Notes: generated by a model not told the origin, from the sequence alone. DNA of 64,000 nucleotides from Noviherbaspirillum aerium (GCF_008929045.1 NZ_VFAH01000011.1:1-64000); one strand, 5' to 3'. Positions 37,701 to 46,411 are shown, counted from the first letter of the stretch. Translations and numbers: made by a program.

Positions 37701-40160
37701 TTTTCGCTGAAGAACGGATTGACCGCCGGCTGGGAAATTGCTTCCATTGTGGCCAAGGACCAGCCGATTGCCATCGAGTCCACGGCAGGCACCGCGACCG
37801 TTGCCGGAAGCGTGAATGCCGGCACAGGCAATGTGAGTCTTTCGGCGCCGAATCTGAGCCTGGGCGCCGCATCCGGCATCACCGGCGGCAGCGTCACGCT
37901 GACCGCCAGCAACAGCAACGGGACGATTACCCAGCAGGCCGGCGGCACGGTAAAGGGCACGGCGCTTCACCTGGTATCGGATAACCTCAGCATTGGTGGT
38001 TCGCTGATCGGCGGTTCCGGGACATCCTCGGAGGTCAGCTTTTCCACCATGACTTCGGGCCGCGACATGGAAATTGCGGGCACGACGGCGACTTCCAGTG
38101 CCTTGGGCATCACGAAATCCATTCTCGACAAGGTCAATCCGACCGGCTTCAGTGCGGGATCGATCGTCTTCCGCGCCAACAACGGCGCTGTCACCTTCAA
38201 GGGTGATTTCACCAGCCCCGGCAACGGCGGCGCATACACCAATATTTTCGCCGGTTCCATAGGCCAGGACGCCGCCACCTCGATCGGCGGCGGACTGCAC
38301 GCAACCGCAAGCTCGGGATCCGTCGATCTGCAGGGAGCGAATACCATCAAGAATCTGGGAGGAATGATTTCCTCGAGTTCCTCCGGCTATGTGAAGATCA
38401 AGACGGGCGTGTCGAGCCTGAACATCTTCGGCGCCATTTCCGCGGGAACCGGCGGCCTGGAAATCACCAATACCGCTGGAGACATATCGATAGGCAGCGC
38501 CGAGGTCGCAAGCGGCGGCGGCGCCAAGCTGACTTCCGCCGGCAATCTTGCCATCTCCGGCGCCGCCGGGAATGCCTTCGTGAAAGCCGCATCGGGCATC
38601 AATCTAAATGTCAACGGCGATGTGAAGTTTTCCAGCACGGGCAGCAACAAGGCCTATGTCGCCTCCCTCTCGTCGGCGCCGGTCAATCTCACATTCAACA
38701 ACATGACCGGCAAGGTCAGCTTCAACGACATCCAGGCAACCACGACCACGTCGAACAGCAATGGCTTCTTCACGAGCGGCATACCCGGCTCGGGCGGCAG
38801 CCCGGCCGTGCTGGGTACTACGCTGATCATCAACGGCGGCAATGCCGGAACACTCGCCACCGTTGCGACGACCACCAGCCCGCCATCGACGACGACGCCG
38901 CCGCCGCCGGCGCCAACGCCTCCGCCGCCTCCGAGCCTGGGCGAGTGCGTCGCGAATCCTTCGCAGTCGGGATGCGCTGCCGTGCTGCCGACACTCAGCC
39001 AGTGCACCACCGCGCCGGACACCGCCGGCTGCGGCGCCGTGCTGCCGAGCGTGGGCCAGTGCACGAGCGCGCCTTCCACCGCAGGATGTTCCGCCGTGCT
39101 GCCGACGCTTGCCGCCTGTACGACCGCACCGGCCACGGCCGGCTGCAGCGCGGTGCTGCCGACCTTGAGCCAGTGCACCAGCACGCCATCAGCCGCCGGC
39201 TGCTCCGCAGTGTTGCCGACGCTTGGGGCCTGTACGGCCACGCCGACCGCGGCGGGCTGCAGCGTGGTCCTGCCTACCCTGAGCCAGTGCACTGCCGCGC
39301 CGACGGATGCGGGATGCTCGGTCGTTCTGCCGACCCTTGCCGCCTGCACAAGCTCCCCTGACACCAGCGGCTGCAGTGCCGTGCTGCCGACCCTTGCCGC
39401 TTGCACAAGTGCCCCGACCGCGGCGGGCTGCAGCGTGGTCCTGCCGACCTTGAGCCAGTGCACCAGCACGCCGGCGGCTGCCGGCTGCTCCGCCGTCTTG
39501 CCGACGCTTGCCGCATGCACCAGCGCTCCCGCCACCGCAGGCTGCAGCGTGATATTGCCGACCCTGAGCCAGTGCACCGGCGCCCCGAGCACCGCCGGCT
39601 GTTCCGCAGTGTTGCCGACGCTTGCAGCCTGCACGGCTGCTCCTGCCGCGGCGGGCTGCAATGTGGTCCTGCCGACCTTGAGCCAGTGCACCAGCACGCC
39701 GGCGGTTGCCGGCTGCTCCGCCGTGCTGCCGACGCTTGCCGCATGCACCAGCGCCCCTGCCACCGCCGGCTGTGGCGCAGTGCTGCCGACGGTAGCGCAG
39801 TGCACGGCGACACCGTCGCTGAGTGGATGCTCCGTGGTGCTTCCGGTCGCCAGCAAGTGCACCGCGGATGCTTCCGCCGAAGGATGCTCGACGGTGCTGC
39901 CGAGCGTGACGCCGCAAGCGCGCCGCGCCTTGAACGATACCGTCGCTTCAAATTCGACCACGATCCTGTCCATGATTGCATCGGCCAGCGAAACTTCGAC
40001 TGTCACCAGCCAGTCGCAAGCCCAGAAAAGCTCGGTTTCCGGCGGCAGCAGCGGAAGCGGCGACAAGGGCGAAACCAAGAGCAGCAGGAAAACCGCCTCC
40101 GCGGCGGCGGACAATGGAGTACTGAAAAATGAACCTGCAAAGAAGCTCTACTGCAACTAA
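34716..40160 (+). CDS. Large two-partner secreted (TpsA) filamentous-hemagglutinin-like protein with Cys-rich C-terminal repeats
   Basis: A 1,814-residue exported protein. After a signal peptide (about 1-45, ending near LPSLSTG) comes the TPS domain (about 50-300): GNVLSVTNTPGAIINWQSFSINPGEVTRF and the hallmark NPNGILFG; further on GSAGSWLLDPTDLNV is typical for such adhesins. A long Ser/Gly/Thr/Ala-rich beta-helix-like body follows (about 300-1385), then a Pro-rich linker (PPPPAPTPPPPPSLGEC) and seventeen 19-residue repeats (residues 1411-1733, bases 38946-39914). The tail ends in KKLYCN. Secretion goes through the TpsB encoded upstream. In the passenger I saw cysteines only in the repeats and the last residues. 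The ATG at 34716 has GAGG five bases upstream; an ATG at 34695 would add seven residues. Confidence 0.93.
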   Translation: MRRQARTSGKDCATAPRNLKRRLLPMLVAGCCLPSLSTGNPLGPQVAHGQAAFSQQGNVLSVTNTPGAIINWQSFSINPGEVTRFLQQNPNSSVLNRITGQDPSQILGALQSNGRVFLVNPNGILFGKDARIDVNGLVASTLAISNEDFINGRMHFKAGDKAADLKNQGAITTPSGGKVYLIAPNVENSGIITSPKGEVLLAAGHTVQLVDSLDPNMQVVLSAPEHEALNLGQVISQAGRTGMFGALVKQRGVINADSAVIGENGKVVFKASRDALLETGSRTSARGAGKGGEVIVQGDRVALNGDAQVSADGRQGGGSVLVGGDYLGKNPSVANSKRSFVGQDAVISANATESGDGGKVIIWSDGATGVYGSISAEGGPRSGNGGFIETSGAKLSVAGARISTSAPKGSAGSWLLDPTDLNVVSTLASNGGTDNGEVLASAINSATGDVILTATNNITISSAISRESQNHALALQAGSNVLITNSINTNGGSLSLQAGAGITQDSASVITANQLTARASTGSIAMAGSNAVGSFTGSAGTSIDFRNGATDLTVEGLTAGAGSAATVKSGAKLTVNGMSAGAGSGSRTLSAQGDLVLNAPFAASGNSGSAFKLLAGGNVNINSVMTAGAAHVTVIGGWDGVDANPQISSSTASGIHFGSGSALSSSATAVYKAGSGGITTTGAGGGNLQAFIASPYVALYSKGGISVGKFDGDLMAKAGGDISIADSGAFVLPGGTAYDTDVLAGVFTSSGNITLKATGNALSTIDAPVSATGTVTLNSNMLNVNAAVSGAKVALAPVTDSTPIQVATANTAKTGSGMQLTVAELNRIKAGILAIGDSSSGALEIQKPLLGGPGGALQYVTDGLSLRSGGAITQTTGSTIDGGSKVQATGSSVTLTESNSTGVIAGSANAGDFKYRSSNGISVQTIDGVTGISVPAAKNVELVSTHASAGIGQSSAITGGLLQLQTRGPVTLDNLLNGVAKVSTVLNADSSGTGSFSLKNGLTAGWEIASIVAKDQPIAIESTAGTATVAGSVNAGTGNVSLSAPNLSLGAASGITGGSVTLTASNSNGTITQQAGGTVKGTALHLVSDNLSIGGSLIGGSGTSSEVSFSTMTSGRDMEIAGTTATSSALGITKSILDKVNPTGFSAGSIVFRANNGAVTFKGDFTSPGNGGAYTNIFAGSIGQDAATSIGGGLHATASSGSVDLQGANTIKNLGGMISSSSSGYVKIKTGVSSLNIFGAISAGTGGLEITNTAGDISIGSAEVASGGGAKLTSAGNLAISGAAGNAFVKAASGINLNVNGDVKFSSTGSNKAYVASLSSAPVNLTFNNMTGKVSFNDIQATTTTSNSNGFFTSGIPGSGGSPAVLGTTLIINGGNAGTLATVATTTSPPSTTTPPPPAPTPPPPPSLGECVANPSQSGCAAVLPTLSQCTTAPDTAGCGAVLPSVGQCTSAPSTAGCSAVLPTLAACTTAPATAGCSAVLPTLSQCTSTPSAAGCSAVLPTLGACTATPTAAGCSVVLPTLSQCTAAPTDAGCSVVLPTLAACTSSPDTSGCSAVLPTLAACTSAPTAAGCSVVLPTLSQCTSTPAAAGCSAVLPTLAACTSAPATAGCSVILPTLSQCTGAPSTAGCSAVLPTLAACTAAPAAAGCNVVLPTLSQCTSTPAVAGCSAVLPTLAACTSAPATAGCGAVLPTVAQCTATPSLSGCSVVLPVASKCTADASAEGCSTVLPSVTPQARRALNDTVASNSTTILSMIASASETSTVTSQSQAQKSSVSGGSSGSGDKGETKSSRKTASAAADNGVLKNEPAKKLYCN
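38946..39914 (+). repeat. Tandem 57-bp coding repeat, 17 units (19 residues each)
   Basis: Seventeen tandem units of 57 bases encode the 19-residue pattern C-x3-P-x4-C-x3-LP-x4 (typical unit CTSAPATAGCSAVLPTLAA). Each unit has two Cys, so the array has 34. Ends alternate between PTLSQ and PTLAA in most of the array, giving a 114-base higher-order unit; the first and last units are the most diverged. Such DNA may expand or contract by recombination. Confidence 0.95.
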
Positions 40161-41067
40161 GGCAGCCAGGCTGGCCGCGGCCGCCAGAGGGCTGGTCTTC
40201 CTTGGCACGCTGTCCGGGACGGAACTGTCGTTCGCCGCGCAAGTCGCGGGCACGGTAGCCAACCTGAGCGGACCGCTGATTGCCAAGAAGCCGGACGGTA
40301 CGGTCAAGGTACTGTCGCTGAAGTCGGCGGTGGAAGAGGGCGATACGCTGATTGCCGAGAAAGACACCTATGCCCGCATCAAATTCACCGACAACAGCGA
40401 GATCACGCTGCGTCCCGGCACGCAGCTGAAAATCGACAGTTTCAATTTCGAGGAAGACAAGCCCGAAAAGGACAGCGCCGCCTTCAATCTCGTCAAGGGC
40501 GGCTTGCGCGCGGTCACGGGGTCGCTCGGCAAGCGCAGCAAGGAACGCTTCGGCATGAATACGCCGACGGCCACCATCGGCATTCGCGGCACCATCTTCA
40601 TCGCGGAATATATTCCGCCGCCGTCCGGGCAGCCGGAACTCGCGGCATATGCATTCGCCAGCGTCGCGTCGGCCGATCGTCCTTATTCCAATGCGCTGAC
40701 AGCGACCGATGCGCCACGGGCAGCGGCGCCGCTGGAGATATTGCCGCCGCGCGCCGGCACGCCGTTGCAGCTGGCGCAGGCAGGCGGGCCGCAGCCTTCA
40801 CCCGGGGCCAATCCCGGGCGCGCGCCCGGCCTGTATGTGCAGGTGCTGGATGGCATGATCAACCTGAGCAACCAGGGTGGCTCTCAGGATTTCATGAGCG
40901 GGCAGTTTGGCTACTCTGCCAGCAGGACGCTGCCGCCGGTCGTCGTGCCGAATAATCCGGGCATGCAGTTCACCCCGCCGCCGGTGTTCAATTCGAGCAT
41001 CGCGCCGCAAGGCGGCGGCAATACCGCTTCGGGCAACGGCAGCGAGGTCGACTGCGAAGTGCGCTGA
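40129..41067 (+). CDS. FecR-domain protein, exported
   Basis: A 312-residue protein with an N-terminal signal-like segment (RGLVFLGTLSGTELSFAAQ) and a FecR domain (about 38-165): VAGTVANLSGPLIAKKPDGTVKVLSLKSAVEEGDTLIAEKDTYARIKFTDNSEITLRPGTQLKID and the GIRGTIF turn. The C-terminal half is Pro/Ala/Gly-rich, ending in GNGSEVDCEVR. It lacks the DUF4880 anti-sigma part of iron-type FecR and has no FecI partner nearby, so it is not a classical iron sensor. It overlaps the adhesin gene by 32 bases, with GGAG nine bases before its ATG, which means tight translational coupling. Similar FecR proteins are found beside CHASE2 cyclases and TPS genes, as here. Confidence 0.88.
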   Translation: MNLQRSSTATKAARLAAAARGLVFLGTLSGTELSFAAQVAGTVANLSGPLIAKKPDGTVKVLSLKSAVEEGDTLIAEKDTYARIKFTDNSEITLRPGTQLKIDSFNFEEDKPEKDSAAFNLVKGGLRAVTGSLGKRSKERFGMNTPTATIGIRGTIFIAEYIPPPSGQPELAAYAFASVASADRPYSNALTATDAPRAAAPLEILPPRAGTPLQLAQAGGPQPSPGANPGRAPGLYVQVLDGMINLSNQGGSQDFMSGQFGYSASRTLPPVVVPNNPGMQFTPPPVFNSSIAPQGGGNTASGNGSEVDCEVR

Positions 41068-41089
41068 AGCGGCCGCAGTCAGCACAAAC

Positions 41090-41125
41090 AACAATGCCGC
41101 GGCATGACCGCGGCATTGTTTCATC
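41090..41125. terminator. Bidirectional terminator-type hairpin
   Basis: AACAATGCCGCGG (41090-41102) and CCGCGGCATTGTT (41108-41120) form a perfect 13-bp stem with a 5-base loop, followed by TCATCTT on the plus strand and GTTTGT on the minus strand. It lies between the convergent FecR and ATPase genes. Confidence 0.8.
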
Positions 41126-41164
41126 TTCAAGCGCTCTTGCAGGCAAGCCTGCTTCGCCTGCGCG

Positions 41165-43534
41165 TTATTTGATGCACACCGCTCGCACCTGCTTGATGTC
41201 GGTAATGCCCGACAGGATCTTTTCGATGCCATCCATCTTGAGCGTCAGCATGCCGTCTTCGAGCGCGGCCGCCAGCATCAGCGCGACCCGGCTGTGTTCC
41301 TGGATCAGCCGCTTGAGCTTGTCGGTGCCGAGCATCAGTTCATGCAGGCCGACCCGGCCCTTGTAGCCGCCGCTGCACTGGTCGCAGCCGACCGCGCGAT
41401 AGAGGCGGAACTTGCCGCTGCCGTCGGCATAGTGTTTTTTCCACTGGGCCAGCACCGCCTGCTGGCCCGCCTGCGGATCCTTGAATGCTTCGGTGTTGCG
41501 CAGCTCCTCGCAATACTCGGCAAGCAGCAGCTGCAATTCCTCCGCGTTCGGCTCGTAGGCCTGCTTGCAGTGCGAGCACAGGCGCTTGGCCAGGCGCTGC
41601 GCCAGCACGCCGAGCAGGGCATCGGCGAAGTTGAACGGGTCCATACCCATGTCGAGCAGGCGCACGATGGATTCCGGCGCGCTGTTGGTGTGCAGCGTGG
41701 CAAACACAAGGTGGCCGGTGAGCGATGCCTCGATGCCCATGGACACGGTTTCCTTGTCGCGCATCTCGCCGACCATGATCACGTCCGGATCGGCGCGCAG
41801 GAAGGCGCGCATGGCAGTGGCGAAATCCAGGCCGCTCTTGCGGTTGACCTGCACCTGGCGCAAGCCTTTCTGGGTGATTTCGACCGGGTCTTCCGCGGTC
41901 CAGATCTTGGTTTCCGGGGTATTGAGATGATGCAGCACCGAATGCAGCGTGGTGGTCTTGCCCGAGCCGGTCGGACCGCAGACGAAGAACAGGCCGTAGG
42001 GTTTGCTGATCGCGCCGCGCAGGCGCTCCAGGTTGTGCGGCAGCACGCCGAGCTTGTCGAGCGGAATGGGCTCGCCGGCCGCAAGAATGCGCATGACGAT
42101 GTCCTCGACCCCGCCGGCCGAAGGAATGGTGGCGACGCGCAGCTCGATGTCGAGCGGACTGAATTTCTTGAACTTGATCTTGCCGTCCTGCGGCTTGCGG
42201 CGCTCCGAGATGTCGAGGTCGCACATGATCTTGATGCGCGCCGCGAGCGCATTGCGGTAGCTGCCGGGGATCTCGATGTAGGGCTCCAGGGTGCCGTCCT
42301 TGCGGAAGCGGATGACGGTCTTTTCCTTGCCGGGCCGCGGTTCGATATGGATGTCGGACGCACCCTGGCGGTAGGCATCGATGATCACCTTGTTGACCAG
42401 CTTGACAAGCTCGTTCTCGGCCGCCGCCGACAGATCGGCTTCCGACAGTTCGGGGGCATCGTCGTCATCGCCGCCTTCCAGGCCGGACAGCAGGTCGCCC
42501 ACCGAGGCGGCGTCGCCTTCGCTGCCGAAAAACAGGTCGACGGTCTGCCTGAACTCGCGCTGGGTGGTCACGCGGTAGATCAGGCGCGCCTTGGGAAAGA
42601 CGTTGTTGACGATGCGCGCATTGCGCACATGTTCCGGGTCTGTTGCGAGGATGACCATGCCTTCCGGTCCGTCTTCAATGGGTATCCACTGGTTCTGCTC
42701 GACGAATTCGCGCTTGAGATGCCTGAGCAGGTCGACCGGCTTCACCCTGTCGCCGCGGAAACCGTCGTAGGGCACGCCGAAGAACTTCGACAGGGCCTGG
42801 CCGATGACGGACGGCTTGACCTGGAAGTCCCGGATCAGCACTTCCTCGATATCTTCGCTCTTGCGGCGGGCGGAGCGCGTCGCCAGTTCGAGCTCGCCCG
42901 CGGCAAGCACCGCTTCGGCCACCAGCGCCCCATACTTCGACTGGATCACCGGGGCGGGCTTGAGGCGCTGGGTATAGGCGATGGCCAGCGTCTTGCACAA
43001 TTCCCTGATGCCTTCCTCGGCCACCTGGGAAAAGGCGCCGCCGCTGCGGTTGTTGATCAGCTGGACGGCGCCGAGCAGGCTATTGTTCTGCTGGTCGACC
43101 AGCGGCGCCACCAGCATCTGCCGGGTGCGGTATCCGGTCTGCTGGTCGACGCCGCGCTGGAACTGCAGCTCCGGCGAAAGCGCCTTGAGCTCGCCGTCGT
43201 CGTAGACGTCGCGCAGGTTGAGCACCCGCCGCGACATGGCCGCATAACCGGCGATGCTCTGCGAGGAGATGGGCAGCTGGAAATCCTTGAAGGAATTGAG
43301 GCCGGTTTTCAACCTCGACACGATGCAGGTCTTGTCCTCGCTCAGCACGTACAGCGTCAGCCGGTCGCTGTCGAACAGGTCGCAGATATCCTGCGACAGG
43401 TCGAGCATGATCTCGTCGAGATTGCTGGTCGCGTGAATCTTGTTGGTGACGGCTTGCAGCTTCTTGAAGAAGTTGAGCCGGACATTGACATCGTCCGCCC
43501 CGCCGGTTTTGGGTGTTCCGAGAACCGCGCTCAT
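41165..43534 (-). CDS. GAF-fused PilB/GspE-family ATPase
   Basis: A 789-residue ATPase of the type II secretion/type IV pilus family. The N-terminus holds a GAF domain (about 20-180, e.g. DEIMLDLSQDICDLFDSDRLTLYVLSEDK and LVAPLVDQQNNSLLGAVQLIN), then a MshEN/T2SSE N-terminal domain (about 220-360) and the motor (about 400-789): Walker A GPTGSGKTTT near residue 518, Asp box, Walker B DPDVIMVGEMRD near 585, and a tetracysteine Zn site CSHC...CDQC (about 653-720). The motor is complete, so it should power a secretion or pilus machine, but no other pilus or T2SS gene is in the window. The GAF fusion suggests direct control by a small ligand, maybe a cyclic nucleotide. The start at 43534 has AGGG upstream; an upstream ATG at 43669 is less likely. 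Confidence 0.9.
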   Translation of the reverse strand: MSAVLGTPKTGGADDVNVRLNFFKKLQAVTNKIHATSNLDEIMLDLSQDICDLFDSDRLTLYVLSEDKTCIVSRLKTGLNSFKDFQLPISSQSIAGYAAMSRRVLNLRDVYDDGELKALSPELQFQRGVDQQTGYRTRQMLVAPLVDQQNNSLLGAVQLINNRSGGAFSQVAEEGIRELCKTLAIAYTQRLKPAPVIQSKYGALVAEAVLAAGELELATRSARRKSEDIEEVLIRDFQVKPSVIGQALSKFFGVPYDGFRGDRVKPVDLLRHLKREFVEQNQWIPIEDGPEGMVILATDPEHVRNARIVNNVFPKARLIYRVTTQREFRQTVDLFFGSEGDAASVGDLLSGLEGGDDDDAPELSEADLSAAAENELVKLVNKVIIDAYRQGASDIHIEPRPGKEKTVIRFRKDGTLEPYIEIPGSYRNALAARIKIMCDLDISERRKPQDGKIKFKKFSPLDIELRVATIPSAGGVEDIVMRILAAGEPIPLDKLGVLPHNLERLRGAISKPYGLFFVCGPTGSGKTTTLHSVLHHLNTPETKIWTAEDPVEITQKGLRQVQVNRKSGLDFATAMRAFLRADPDVIMVGEMRDKETVSMGIEASLTGHLVFATLHTNSAPESIVRLLDMGMDPFNFADALLGVLAQRLAKRLCSHCKQAYEPNAEELQLLLAEYCEELRNTEAFKDPQAGQQAVLAQWKKHYADGSGKFRLYRAVGCDQCSGGYKGRVGLHELMLGTDKLKRLIQEHSRVALMLAAALEDGMLTLKMDGIEKILSGITDIKQVRAVCIK

Positions 43535-43899
43535 GTGGCCCTGTTTTTCCGTTCGTATTTCACAAATGGCAATCCTTGCCGCTTTCCTCTGCCGCCCACT
43601 CCGCGTTCCCCTTGCAAGCCTTGCAACATTCGCGGTCCGATGCAGGACGATGGTGCGAAACGTCATCATAAAAGATGCCGTTGCGTAAATGTATCACCGC
43701 GCCGGTCTGATTTTTACGACGCCGCCATGTGGTGACGAAAAAGCCGCAATCAAGCGGTTTCAGTCTACAATCGTTCAAAAAAGCAAAGGGGGGCGGTGAA
43801 TCGGAATCTGGCGGCATATCGCCAGGCGCTGTGGCACCGGCCAGGACCGCGGATGTGCCGCATAAAACCATTCCGCCCGGGCATGCCGGGCATTGCGCG
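43535..43899. other. Divergent promoter region of the ATPase and second-messenger rows
   Basis: About 365 bases, AT-richer on average than the genes. TACAAT at 43766-43771 could be a -10 box for the plus-strand row but no good -35 is visible. A GC-rich stem GCCCGG (43875-43880) / CCGGGC (43886-43891) lies right before the phosphodiesterase start. Confidence 0.4.
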
Positions 43900-44667
43900 A
43901 TGAAGCTTCAAGTACTTGGATGTGCGGGTGGCATCGGTGGTCGCGAACGATTGACCACCAGCCTGCTCGTCGATGACACCATTCTGCTGGATGCCGGCAC
44001 CGGCCTGACCAGCCTCGCTGTCGACGAGCTGGCCAGGATCGACCATGTGTTCATCACGCACAGCCATCTCGATCATGTCGCCGGCCTCGCGCTCTTGGTC
44101 GATGCGGTGCAGGGCCGGAGAGCCACGCCGATCACCGTGCACGCCACCGAAAGAATCGTCAGCGCGCTGCAGCGCCATCTGTTCAACTGGGTGCTGTGGC
44201 CCGACTTCGCGATGATTCCCGACAAGGCGAGTCCTTCCATGCAGTGGAGCGTGGTCGAGCATGGAGCCACCGTGACCTTCGATGGATGCAGCCTGACTTC
44301 GCATGCGGTCAACCATACCGTCGGTTCGGCTGCCTACCTGGTGCAGAACGATCGCTCGGGCTTCCTGTTCACCGGCGACATGGCCTCCACTCCGGAACTG
44401 TGGGAGGCGATGCGCAATGAAAAGCGGCTGTCCAAGATCATCGTCGACTGCTCATTCTCCGATGCCGAAATGGAACTGGCGGCGCGCTCCATGCACTTCT
44501 GTCCGAGCTCGCTGATCGAAGACATCCATGCCGTACCGGACGCGGTTGAATTTCTCATCTATCACCTCAAGCCCGGCCAGGAAGACCTGATCATGCAGCA
44601 GCTGGAAAGCGGTGGGCGCGGACGCGGTTTCAGGGCGCTCAAGTGCGGGGACATATTCGAATTTTGA
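43900..44667 (+). CDS. Metallo-beta-lactamase-fold 3',5'-cyclic-nucleotide phosphodiesterase
   Basis: A 255-residue protein with the class-II phosphodiesterase-type metal motif THSHLDHVAGLALLVDAV (HxHLDH near residues 53-58) and further His/Asp ligands in SHAVNHTVGS and LFTGDM. The N-terminus MKLQVLGCAGGIGGRERLTTSLLVDDTILLDAGTGL is typical for this family, and members are annotated as 3',5'-cyclic-nucleotide phosphodiesterases. It would degrade cAMP or cGMP. It is followed by an HD-GYP and a nucleotide cyclase gene in the same direction. The ATG at 43900 lacks a clear ribosome binding site; the frame is open from 43729, so the start is not certain. Confidence 0.84.
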   Translation: MKLQVLGCAGGIGGRERLTTSLLVDDTILLDAGTGLTSLAVDELARIDHVFITHSHLDHVAGLALLVDAVQGRRATPITVHATERIVSALQRHLFNWVLWPDFAMIPDKASPSMQWSVVEHGATVTFDGCSLTSHAVNHTVGSAAYLVQNDRSGFLFTGDMASTPELWEAMRNEKRLSKIIVDCSFSDAEMELAARSMHFCPSSLIEDIHAVPDAVEFLIYHLKPGQEDLIMQQLESGGRGRGFRALKCGDIFEF

Positions 44668-44752
44668 CCGTTCATTGAAACGGATGCAGCTGCCGCAGGG
44701 GAACCGGAGTGCGGCGGACAACTCGACAAAACGCAGCGGCGGCAGGCAGACC

Positions 44753-46384
44753 ATGACCGATCAGAGCTACAGGGAAATAGCCAAGAGGCTTGAAAAGCTG
44801 ACCGAACTCAGCCTGGAGCTGAGCACCAACCGCGATATCGCGCTGCTTCAGGACCGTATCCTGAAAGCCGCCAAGAGCATGACGCATTCGGACGGCGGCA
44901 CCCTCTACCGCATCAGCCCGGACGGCCGCAGCCTGAGTTTCCATATCTCGATCAACGATTCGCTCGGCATGTACCAGGGTGGCGTCAGCGGTCACAAGAT
45001 CGATATTCCCGACCTGCCGCTCTATCTTTCCGACGGCAGCAGGAATCTTGGCTCGGTGGCCGCCTATGCCGCCAATACCGGCACCTCGGTCAACATCGCG
45101 GACGTCTACCAGGCCGAGGGCTTCAACTTCTCCGGCATGCGCCAGTTCGACGAGCAGTACAACTATCATTCGCAGTCCTTCCTGACGGTGCCGATGCGCG
45201 ATCATGAGGACGAGCTGATCGGCGTGCTGCAGCTGGTCAACGCCAAGGACATCAGGACCGGCAATTCGAAACCGTTCAGCGATACCGACCAGCGCTTCAT
45301 CGAGGCGCTCGCTTCGCAGGCGGCGATCGCGATCACCAACTCGCAACTGATCGCGCGCCTGGAAGACCTGTTCGAATCCTTCATCAAGCTCATCAACATC
45401 GGCATCGACGAAAAGTCGCCGCATACCGGCCGGCACTGCGAGAATGTGCCGGAGCTGACCATGATGCTGGCACAGGCGGTGCACGACACCGGCACCGGAC
45501 CTTTCGCCGGCTTCGAGATGACCGACCGCGACCGGCGGCAGCTCTGGATCGCCGGCCTGCTGCACGACTGCGGCAAGATCACCACGCCGGTGCATGTTGT
45601 CGAGAAGGCGACCAAGCTGGAAACCATCTTCGACCGCATCCACCTGATCGATACCCGGCTCGAAGTGCTCAAGCGCGACGCGGAGATCCGGGCGCTGAAG
45701 GAAAAGCTCGGGCATGGCGGCGACACCCGCCACCATGACGAAATCAACCGCCGCCTGTCCGCCGAACTTGCCCGCATCGACGATGACCGCAAGTTTCTGC
45801 GCCACGCCAATGTCGGCAGCGAAAGCATGTCGGCCGATGACCAGAAGCGGGTGATCGACATCGCGCGGCAATACCGCTGGACCGGCCCCGATGGCGAGGA
45901 ATGCGATCTGCTCAACGACGAGGAAATCGGCAATCTGAACATACGCGCCGGCACGCTCAATCCGCAGGAGCGCGACATCATCAACAACCATATCTCGGTG
46001 ACCATCCGCATGCTGGAGTCGCTGCCCTGGCCGAAGCATCTGCAGAACGTGCCGGAATACGCGGGCGGCCACCATGAGCGCATGGACGGCCATGGGTATC
46101 CGCGCGGCCTGCGCGGCGACCAGATGTCGGTGCAGGCGCGCATGATGGCGATCGCCGACATCTTCGAGGCGCTGACCGCCAAGGACCGTCCGTACAAGAA
46201 GGGCAAGAGCCTGTCGGAGTCGCTGCGCATCCTCGGCGGATTCCGCCTGCGCAATCACATCGATCCGGACCTGTTCGACGTCTTCGTCCGCAAGAAGGTT
46301 TATCTCGAATACGCCAGGCGCTTCATGGACCCGGCGCAGATCGATCACGTCGACGAGAGCACGATACCGGGCTATACGCCTTGA
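44753..46384 (+). CDS. GAF-HD-GYP c-di-GMP phosphodiesterase
   Basis: A 543-residue protein. A GAF domain (about 20-185, TVPMRDHEDELIGVLQLVNA) is followed by an HD-GYP domain (about 215-525). The HD motif is in GLLHDCGKITTP and the GYP motif in HHERMDGHGYPRGLRGDQMS, with the start helix HTGRHCENVPEL and the later MMAIADIFEALTAKDRPYKKGKSL, so the metal site is complete. HD-GYP enzymes break c-di-GMP down to GMP or pGpG. An unusually long insert (~130 residues) separates the HD and GYP parts. It begins 85 bases after the phosphodiesterase gene and ends 27 bases before the cyclase gene, so all three are probably one transcript. Confidence 0.92.
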   Translation: MTDQSYREIAKRLEKLTELSLELSTNRDIALLQDRILKAAKSMTHSDGGTLYRISPDGRSLSFHISINDSLGMYQGGVSGHKIDIPDLPLYLSDGSRNLGSVAAYAANTGTSVNIADVYQAEGFNFSGMRQFDEQYNYHSQSFLTVPMRDHEDELIGVLQLVNAKDIRTGNSKPFSDTDQRFIEALASQAAIAITNSQLIARLEDLFESFIKLINIGIDEKSPHTGRHCENVPELTMMLAQAVHDTGTGPFAGFEMTDRDRRQLWIAGLLHDCGKITTPVHVVEKATKLETIFDRIHLIDTRLEVLKRDAEIRALKEKLGHGGDTRHHDEINRRLSAELARIDDDRKFLRHANVGSESMSADDQKRVIDIARQYRWTGPDGEECDLLNDEEIGNLNIRAGTLNPQERDIINNHISVTIRMLESLPWPKHLQNVPEYAGGHHERMDGHGYPRGLRGDQMSVQARMMAIADIFEALTAKDRPYKKGKSLSESLRILGGFRLRNHIDPDLFDVFVRKKVYLEYARRFMDPAQIDHVDESTIPGYTP

Positions 46385-46411
46385 GACCGCATGGGGTCAG
46401 GTGAGAACATC

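Noticed and set aside
38654-40114. Minus-strand frame with regular repeats, and the idea of a CRISPR array
   Set aside because: The 57-base periodicity comes from the coding repeat of the adhesin on the plus strand; units are adjacent without unique spacers.
40129-41067. Calling the FecR protein an iron-signalling anti-sigma regulator
   Set aside because: It lacks the N-terminal DUF4880 anti-sigma part and there is no FecI sigma factor or TonB receptor beside it.
41294-43735. Plus-strand open frame of 813 codons
   Set aside because: It is antisense to the GAF-ATPase gene, whose motifs (Walker A/B, tetracysteine) are clear; the plus frame shows no domain.
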